Of a stretch of 10,570 nucleotides of DNA, positions 6,431-10,570 are shown piece by piece. The stretch covers positions 1 through 10,570 of the forward strand of contig JBBQUN010000164.1 of assembly GCA_038212405.1 (NCBI GenBank). Reading direction: 5' to 3'. Below the pieces are notes generated by a model, which saw only the letters and a program-made list of their open reading frames with translations, was not told the origin of the DNA and ran no database searches. Position 1 is the stretch's first letter; each line of letters opens with the position of its first letter. Origin of the DNA: JBBQUN01 sp038212405. Its GTDB lineage: Bacteria > Actinomycetota > Acidimicrobiia > Acidimicrobiales > SZUA-35. A program made the position numbers and the translations under genes.

Positions 6431-7519
6431 TCACGACGACGGGTTGGTCTCCTCGACCGGGTAGAAGCGTCGTCGCGCCCACAGGGCGACGTAGACCAGG
6501 GCAACGAGGACCGGGACTTCGATGAGCGGGCCAACGACCCCGGCGAGGGCTTGACCGGAGGTGACGCCGAAGACGCCGATGGCGACGGCGATCGCCAGTT
6601 CGAAATTGTTGCCAGCCGCGGTGAAGGCCAGGGTGGCGTTGCGTGCGTACGACAAACCGAGGCGCAGCCCAAGTGCGAACGACACGCCAAACATGATGGC
6701 GAAGTACGCGAGCAGCGGAAGGGCGATTCGTGCGACGTCGCCAGGCTTGTCGGTGATCGTCTCGCCCTGCAGGGCGAACAGGATGACGATGGTGGACAGC
6801 AGGCCATAGAGGGCGACCGGGCCGATGCGGGGCAGGAACGAGTTCTCGTACCACTCCACGCCGCGGGCGGCCTCACCCCAGCGTCTGGTGAGGTAGCCGG
6901 CAACCAACGGGACGCCGAGGAAGATGAGAACGATCTTGGCGATCTCCCACATCGACACATCGAGTTGTGCGGTGTCGAGCCCAAGCCATCCGGGAAGGAG
7001 TTCGAGGTAGAAGTAGCCAAGCAGGGCGTAGGCCACGATCTGGAACGCCGAGTTGATGGCGACGAGCACGGCAGCGGCTTCACGATCACCACACGCAAGG
7101 TCGTTCCAGATCAACACCATGGCGATGCAGCGGGCGAGTCCGACGATGATCAGTCCGGTCCGATAGTCGGGGAGGTCGGGAAGGAACAGCCACGCCAGCG
7201 CGAACATGAGTGCCGGGCCGATCACCCAATTCAAGACCAGCGAACTGGCCATCAGTTTCCGGTCGGCGGCGACTTCGTCGATCTTGGAGTACCGAACCTT
7301 GGCCAGCACCGGGTACATCATCAGCAGGAGACCGATCGCAATCGGCAGTGACACGGTGCCGATCTTGACGGCATCGAGCCAATCGTTCAGATCGGGGAAG
7401 ATCCGGCCAAGACCGATGCCGACGCCCATGGCAACGATGATCCAAACGGGCAGGAGTCGGTCCAGTACCGAGAGTCGCTCGAGTACCGGTGCGTCGGGGT
7501 CGAGTGCGAGGTCAGTCAT
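6431..7519 (-). CDS. acr3: Acr3-family arsenite efflux transporter
   Basis: The product has 362 residues from an ATG at 7519. It shows about ten hydrophobic segments of the bile/arsenite/riboflavin transporter fold. Acr3 hallmarks are the TM4 segment GLARCIAMVLIWNDLACGD, with C131 matching the essential cysteine, YSKIDEVAADRKLMASSLVLNW, the discontinuous-helix motif AAGNNFELAIA, and GPLIEVPVLVALVYVAL, with E334 conserved. Acr3 exports arsenite using the proton motive force, and would remove the arsenite formed by the ArsC-like domain on the other strand. It follows the thioredoxin-like domain by 30 bases and is probably co-transcribed with the permease. A 5-bp hairpin with GAGA loop (7533-7546) lies in that gap, and the ribosome binding site is weak. 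Confidence 0.95.
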   Translation of the reverse strand: MTDLALDPDAPVLERLSVLDRLLPVWIIVAMGVGIGLGRIFPDLNDWLDAVKIGTVSLPIAIGLLLMMYPVLAKVRYSKIDEVAADRKLMASSLVLNWVIGPALMFALAWLFLPDLPDYRTGLIIVGLARCIAMVLIWNDLACGDREAAAVLVAINSAFQIVAYALLGYFYLELLPGWLGLDTAQLDVSMWEIAKIVLIFLGVPLVAGYLTRRWGEAARGVEWYENSFLPRIGPVALYGLLSTIVILFALQGETITDKPGDVARIALPLLAYFAIMFGVSFALGLRLGLSYARNATLAFTAAGNNFELAIAVAIGVFGVTSGQALAGVVGPLIEVPVLVALVYVALWARRRFYPVEETNPSS

Positions 7520-7549
7520 CGCCGGAGCCTACGCGGCGAGAGCCGCAGG

Positions 7550-7780
7550 TCATCGACTACTGAGCAAGGCGGTGATGTCGGCTTGGGAGGGGACCCTTCC
7601 ACTCGAGACGACTTCGTCGTCGATCACCAGCGCCGGGGTGGCCATGACACCCCACGAGGCGATCTCGCCTGGGTCGGTCACCTTCTCGAAGTCGGCGCTC
7701 AGGCCGAGTTCGTCGACCGCTTCGTGTGCGGCGGCTTCGAGCGCTTCGCACTTGGCGCAGCCGGTGATGAGGATCCCGAT
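7550..7780 (-). CDS. thioredoxin-fold domain (redox-active disulfide type) in the -1 frame of the permease, without its own start
   Basis: From about 7780 down to the TGA at 7552-7550 the frame encodes some 76 residues: IGILITGCAKCEAL, a CxxC active site, then EKVTDPGEIASWGVMATPALVIDDEVVSSGRVPSQADITALL, with the cis-proline motif ATPAL. This matches the small TM0996/MTH895-type thioredoxins often found beside CSC permeases in arsenic clusters. No ATG, GTG or TTG occurs in this frame between the domain and far upstream coding sequence of the permease; the only GTG (7996) would add about 72 nonsense residues. The simplest reading is that the domain was fused to the permease and lost one base near 7780. 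Alternatives are initiation at ATC/ATT or a sequence error. It might reduce a disulfide or carry thiol-bound arsenic; neither can be shown here. Confidence 0.65.
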   Translation of the reverse strand: MGILITGCAKCEALEAAAHEAVDELGLSADFEKVTDPGEIASWGVMATPALVIDDEVVSSGRVPSQADITALLSSR

Positions 7781-8784
7781 GCGAGCACGCCGACATAGGT
7801 GGCGATGAGCTGCTTCTTCAATACTCTGCGCAGCAGGATCATCTCGGGAGTGGAGAGGGCGACGACGCTCATCATGAAGGCCAGGACGGTCCCCATTGGG
7901 AGGCCCTTGTCGTGGAGTGCTTCGACCAGGGGAAGCACGCCGGCTGCGTTGGAGTAGAGCGGAATCCCGAGCCCGACAGCGACGAGGACACCCCACCCGC
8001 CCGACGAGGCGTGATCGGCGATCCAGGACTGAGGTACCCAGCCGTGGATGGCGGCGCCCAGGGCAATACCGACGAGCAGGTACGGCCAGATCTTGCGGAG
8101 GATGGAAACGACTTCCTCACGGCCCATGGCGATCCGGTCGTCCCAGGTGAGACCGGCTGCGGGGTCGATCACCTTGCCCCGAAGACGGGTTTCGAACACG
8201 AACGGTTCGACCCATCGTTCGAGCTTCAGTCGGCCGAGTATGAATCCGGCGACGATCGCGATGGTCATGCCGCCAACAACGTAGAGGGCGGTGATCTTCC
8301 AACCGAACAGGCCGAGCAGTAGCACGATTGCCACCTCGTTCACCAGCGGGCTCGCAATCAAGAAGCTGAGGGTCACGCCGAGTGGAACACCGGCGGCGAC
8401 GAATCCGATGAAGGCGGGCACGGCCGAACAAGAGCAGAACGGGGTCACGACGCCGAGCCCGGCTGCGAACACATTGCCGACACCTTCGCGGCGGCCACCG
8501 AGGAGCGCTCGGGTGCGCTCGACTGACATGAAGCTGCGGAGCACGGTGACGACGAAGATCACGCCGGTCAGCAGCAGGGCGATCTTGGTGACGTCGTAGA
8601 AGAAGAAGTGCACCGATTCGGCGAAGCGGGTCTCTCCGTCGAGACCGATCGTGTCGTAGAGCAGCCAATCCCAGAACGGTTCGTTCAGCTGGTACAACAC
8701 AAACCAGACGACACCGGCCGCCCCGAGCGTGAGCCATTGTCGTTGATGGTCAGCAACTTCGGTGGGTTCGTGAGTGATCGCCAT
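7699..8784 (-). CDS. CSC-motif permease (DUF318/ArsP-SO_0444-like)
   Basis: From ATG 8784 the frame gives 361 residues, but only the first 335 look genuine: after YVGVLA it reads SGSSSPAAPSAKRSKPPH, out-of-frame thioredoxin sequence, to a stop at 7699. It has about eight hydrophobic segments and the family signature GVVTPFCSCSAVPAFIGF (C117, C119), SFLIASPLVNEVA, GIPLYSNAAGVLPLVEAL and STPEMILLRRVLKKQLIATYVGVLA. Relatives include ArsP, an exporter of trivalent organoarsenicals, and SO_0444-type metal permeases; substrate cannot be chosen from sequence. The ATG at 8784 is preferred because conserved sequence starts soon after it, AGGCGG lies about ten bases upstream, and the open frame above it (to 8880) is unconserved. 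It heads the minus-strand arsenic set. A one-base insertion at 7780 would join it to the thioredoxin domain as a protein of about 411 residues. Confidence 0.85.
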   Translation of the reverse strand: MAITHEPTEVADHQRQWLTLGAAGVVWFVLYQLNEPFWDWLLYDTIGLDGETRFAESVHFFFYDVTKIALLLTGVIFVVTVLRSFMSVERTRALLGGRREGVGNVFAAGLGVVTPFCSCSAVPAFIGFVAAGVPLGVTLSFLIASPLVNEVAIVLLLGLFGWKITALYVVGGMTIAIVAGFILGRLKLERWVEPFVFETRLRGKVIDPAAGLTWDDRIAMGREEVVSILRKIWPYLLVGIALGAAIHGWVPQSWIADHASSGGWGVLVAVGLGIPLYSNAAGVLPLVEALHDKGLPMGTVLAFMMSVVALSTPEMILLRRVLKKQLIATYVGVLASGSSSPAAPSAKRSKPPHTKRSTNSA

Positions 8785-8837
8785 CAGACCAACACCGCCT
8801 CTGCCCGAAACAGTTCGATCAGTGTTGCATCGTCCAT
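8784..8837 (-). CDS. possible 17-residue upstream ORF coupled to the permease
   Basis: A short frame starts at ATG 8837 and encodes MDDATLIELFRAEAVLV, ending in a TGA that shares one base with the permease ATG (TGATG). Its last codons contain the AGAGGCGG used as the permease ribosome binding site, which is the arrangement of a translationally coupled leader peptide. There is no good ribosome binding site in front of it, so it would need leaderless or weak initiation. It could equally be a chance frame. Confidence 0.25.
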   Translation of the reverse strand: MDDATLIELFRAEAVLV

Positions 8838-8849
8838 GAGGCGATCGTC

Positions 8850-8862
8850 CGCTCGTCGAGCG
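8850..8862. repeat. perfect inverted repeat upstream of the permease
   Basis: CGCTCG-T-CGAGCG is a 13-base perfect palindrome with a one-base centre, about 65 bases upstream of the permease ATG, in the 116-base gap that must hold the promoter of the minus-strand arsenic set. It could be an operator. It differs from the ACTCA-n8-TGAGT palindrome of the opposing operon, so the same regulator need not bind both. Confidence 0.35.
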
Positions 8863-8900
8863 CACCTCCCCAGAGGACAAGGTCCGCGTGTCGGGGACGA

Positions 8901-9293
8901 TCAGTGTTCCTCGGCCAGGTGCCTTTTGGCGAGAGTCTCTGGTGCGCAGGCGAGCCAGGCATCGGTGATCGCCAGGCGCAGTTCGGTCGGGTCGGCTCGG
9001 TGGAGCTGCACGAGCACGGCCGGGTCGTTGTCGAAGTGGCTGATCGTGAAGAAGCCGGCGTTGCCGGCCGAGAGCACCGCAGCCTTCGCCGACAGATCTT
9101 CGGTCGTGAGCGCAAGAATCGGCCCGCTTGGCACCGGTTCGTCACCGAAACGGGCAATGTCGGCCTTCGAGAACGGGCGCTCCCATGCGAACGCCTTCTG
9201 GCCGACGAACCAGGTCCGATTCCGGTAACGGCTGCCCTCGGTCACCTCAGGCAGCGCAGCGATCATCGTGAGAGCGTCGTCGAAACTGACCAT
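8901..9293 (-). CDS. MmcQ/YjbR family protein
   Basis: The product has 130 residues. The ATG at 9293 gives the usual family start MVSFDDALTMIAALPEVTEG; an ATG eight codons upstream (9317) is also possible, and the longer open frame above it is unconserved. Typical segments are RTWFVGQKAFAWERPF, PILALTTEDLSAKAAVL, FFTISHFDNDPAVLVQLHRADP and ELRLAITDAWLACAPETLAKRHL. The family has a CyaY-like/double-wing fold with proposed DNA binding and no agreed function. No signal peptide or membrane segment is seen. It is separated from the arsenic genes by a 116-base gap and from the kinase by 61 bases, so it is probably an independent unit. Confidence 0.88.
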   Translation of the reverse strand: MVSFDDALTMIAALPEVTEGSRYRNRTWFVGQKAFAWERPFSKADIARFGDEPVPSGPILALTTEDLSAKAAVLSAGNAGFFTISHFDNDPAVLVQLHRADPTELRLAITDAWLACAPETLAKRHLAEEH

Positions 9294-9327
9294 CGAACGA
9301 CCGTAGCCGTAGGCCATCTGGCCAGGC

Positions 9328-9347
9328 CACGGGCGGATACGCCCATG
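9328..9347 (-). terminator. hairpin after the PfkB kinase gene
   Basis: On the minus strand CATGGGCG-TATC-CGCCCGTG forms an 8-bp stem (one G-T pair) with a tetraloop, starting 8 bases after the kinase stop codon. No T-run follows. It could end the kinase transcript or lie in the 5' leader of the YjbR-family gene, whose alternative start ATG is at 9317. Confidence 0.35.
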
Positions 9348-9354
9348 ACCGCAA

Positions 9355-10329
9355 TCAATACCGACGCGTCGGCGTGGCAGGAGCGAGAGTCCAACGCGCG
9401 TTGTCGATCGTGACTCGGTCTGCGACACCCGGATCTGACGACAGCACCCCGGTGACGATCGACGCTGTGGCGACGCCGAGTTCGGCCGCAGCCGACGGTG
9501 GCTCACCGTCGAGGAGACCTGCGATGAAGCCTGCGCTGAGGGCATCGCCACAGCCGGTGGTGTCGATCACCTCGATCCTGCGACCGGGCACGTGCGTCAC
9601 ACCGGCTCCATCGACGACGAGGCAACCGTCGGCGCCGAGGGACACAACGACGCCGCCGACGCCGTCGTCGATCGCTCGGTAAGCGGCGACCAACGGATCG
9701 TCGAGGGCATAGAGATCGCAGAGTTGTTCTTCGTTCGGTGTCAACCAATCGAGGAAGGGGAAGAGCGCTCGCAACTCCCCAGCAACCCTCGAAGGCGTGC
9801 CGCCCAGGATGTCGAGCGAGGTCTTCACCCCGGCTTCGGCTGCGCACTCGAGCGCCTGCCGTGCGCCGTCACCAATGAACAGTCCCATCGAATCGGGCCC
9901 GCCGAGGTGGAGATGGCGGGCAGCGCCGATCAGCGCGAGCGCCGTGTCGTCGAGCCGATACCTCGCGTTCGCACCGACGACGTGGAAGGTCGGCCGGTCG
10001 CCGTTGGGACGAATGGGTAGCACGGTTGCTGAGGTCTGGGCGTCGCTGGTGCGTCGCACACCCGAGGTGTCGATGCCTCGTTTGGCCAGCAACGACAGCA
10101 AGAAGTCGCCGATCTCGTCGGTTCCGATCGCTCCGAGGGTCGCAACCGAACAGCCGAGGATCGACAGGTCGACGGCCGTGCCGGCTGCTGCTCCGGCCGC
10201 GCTGAGGCGGATCTGTTCGATCCGCTGACCACCCTGGCCCTCGGGGATCTCGGTGACGGGAAAGGCATGGACGTCGAGGATGAGCACGCCGAGGCAAACG
10301 ACGTCGACCGTCGCCACGTTCGGCACCAC
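9355..10329 (-). CDS. PfkB-family carbohydrate/nucleoside kinase
   Basis: The product has 324 residues from GTG 10329, which directly follows the stop of the upstream aminotransferase (TGAGTG). It is a complete ribokinase-fold protein: N-terminal VVCLGVLILDVHAFP, a first PfkB region GAAAGTAVDLSILG (residues 46-59) with the usual Asn replaced by Thr, TLGAIGTDEIGDFL, HLGGPDS near 141-147, WLTPNEEQL (195-203), and the second signature DTTGCGDALSAGF (256-268) with the anion hole and catalytic base D262. The family phosphorylates sugars, nucleosides or related alcohols with ATP in the cytoplasm. Substrate cannot be read from sequence. Close linkage to a class III aminotransferase suggests an amino-sugar or amino-alcohol pathway, but that is only an inference. 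The GC in place of GA in DTxGAGD is a mild variant. Confidence 0.9.
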   Translation of the reverse strand: MVPNVATVDVVCLGVLILDVHAFPVTEIPEGQGGQRIEQIRLSAAGAAAGTAVDLSILGCSVATLGAIGTDEIGDFLLSLLAKRGIDTSGVRRTSDAQTSATVLPIRPNGDRPTFHVVGANARYRLDDTALALIGAARHLHLGGPDSMGLFIGDGARQALECAAEAGVKTSLDILGGTPSRVAGELRALFPFLDWLTPNEEQLCDLYALDDPLVAAYRAIDDGVGGVVVSLGADGCLVVDGAGVTHVPGRRIEVIDTTGCGDALSAGFIAGLLDGEPPSAAAELGVATASIVTGVLSSDPGVADRVTIDNARWTLAPATPTRRY

Positions 10330-10570
10330 TCAGTCTCGTCCGAAGGTGTCGGCCACTGCAGCGAAGCCTTCGTTGGTTGCCACCAATGCACGGTCGATGT
10401 CGGCGTTGGTGTGCGCGCCGCTCAGGAACCAGTTGTGCCACGGATGAACGTAGACACCGTGCTGGACCGAAACGTTGGCCCACAGGTTCGCCTTGGCGAA
10501 GTCGGCATCGCCGGCGAACGTGAGCAGCGGCATCTGCACCGGTCCGGTCTGGTTGATGGAGAGGCCGTGA
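10330..10570 (-). CDS. class III aminotransferase (GSA aminotransferase-like), C-terminal end
   Basis: The frame is open at the right edge and ends with TGA at 10332-10330, giving 79 residues. It reads GLSINQTGPVQMPLLTF...ANLWANVSVQHGVYVHPWHNWFLSGAHTNADIDRALVATNEGFAAV. This matches the C-terminal domain of class III PLP aminotransferases of the glutamate-1-semialdehyde aminomutase type, where HPWHNWFLSGAHT corresponds to the substrate-mouth segment and the last part is the usual helix (TDxDIDxTLxAxxEAF). The GTG at 10539 is internal and not a real start. The PLP lysine lies outside the window. The stop directly abuts the kinase GTG, so both are probably one operon. The specific substrate is not determinable. 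Confidence 0.8.
   Translation of the reverse strand, partial: HGLSINQTGPVQMPLLTFAGDADFAKANLWANVSVQHGVYVHPWHNWFLSGAHTNADIDRALVATNEGFAAVADTFGRD

Noticed and set aside
6551..7351. 266-codon plus-strand open frame opposite acr3
   Set aside because: Its translation is low-complexity (many Asp/Gln/His/Gly) and is the mirror of the well-supported Acr3 reading frame.
7760..7800. Programmed -1 frameshift signal
   Set aside because: No slippery heptamer of the X XXY YYZ type and no poly-A/poly-T slip site at the junction; an indel or sequence error is simpler.
7781..7996. In-frame extension of the thioredoxin domain back to GTG 7996
   Set aside because: The 72 extra residues are Arg/Pro-rich out-of-frame permease sequence with no similarity to a protein domain, so this is not a real N-terminus.
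8785..8880. N-terminal extension of the permease above ATG 8784
   Set aside because: The 32 residues are Arg/Gly/Ser-rich and unconserved, and the family sequence begins after the ATG at 8784.
1..10570. CRISPR array, tRNA/rRNA genes, transposase or integrase, phage genes
   Set aside because: I found no regularly spaced repeats, no tRNA-like cloverleaf and no mobile-element protein motifs in either strand.

Overview
The window is GC-rich, gene-dense and uses many GTG starts. Its protein sequences (a baeRF-type protein, an ArsJ module, a mycothiol-style arsenate reductase domain) look actinobacterial, most like the Acidimicrobiia/Ilumatobacter group. That placement is a guess from protein style, not from a marker gene. 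I see no rRNA, tRNA, CRISPR array or insertion sequence.

Layout. Positions 2-427 (+) hold the C-terminal end of a PLP-dependent AONS/KBL-like enzyme cut by the window edge. Positions 611-1777 (+) encode a bacterial eRF1-like (baeRF) protein. Positions 1884-3465 (+) hold an FMN-binding glutamate-synthase-like gene broken by a one-base frameshift near 2466. Positions 3498-6429 (+) are a tightly coupled three-gene arsenate operon: an ArsR-ArsC fusion, an ArsJ-associated GAPDH and the organoarsenical exporter ArsJ, joined by GTGA stop/start overlaps. Facing it on the minus strand, with stop codons one base apart, is a second arsenic set: Acr3 arsenite exporter (6431-7519), a thioredoxin-fold domain (7550-7780) and a CSC-motif permease (up to 8784). 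The thioredoxin domain has no start codon and sits in the -1 frame of the permease, so the two look like a frameshifted fusion. Further on the minus strand are an MmcQ/YjbR-family protein (8901-9293), a PfkB-family sugar or nucleoside kinase (9355-10329) and, immediately upstream of the kinase, the C-terminal end of a class III aminotransferase cut by the right edge.

How the genes work together. The core is a two-armed arsenic resistance island. In the plus-strand arm, GAPDH can form 1-arseno-3-phosphoglycerate from arsenate and glyceraldehyde-3-phosphate, and ArsJ exports it. In the same transcript, the ArsC-like domain of the regulator fusion could reduce arsenate to arsenite, which Acr3 on the minus strand would export. 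The CSC permease and thioredoxin domain belong to a group often found in arsenic clusters, but their substrate cannot be read from sequence. A palindrome (3465-3482) between plausible -35 and -10 boxes in front of the ArsR-ArsC gene suggests autoregulation and a near-leaderless transcript.

The most notable points are the fused regulator/reductase whose only cysteines lie in the enzyme domain, the permease-thioredoxin junction, and two apparent one-base frameshifts in the window, which could be real lesions or sequence errors.
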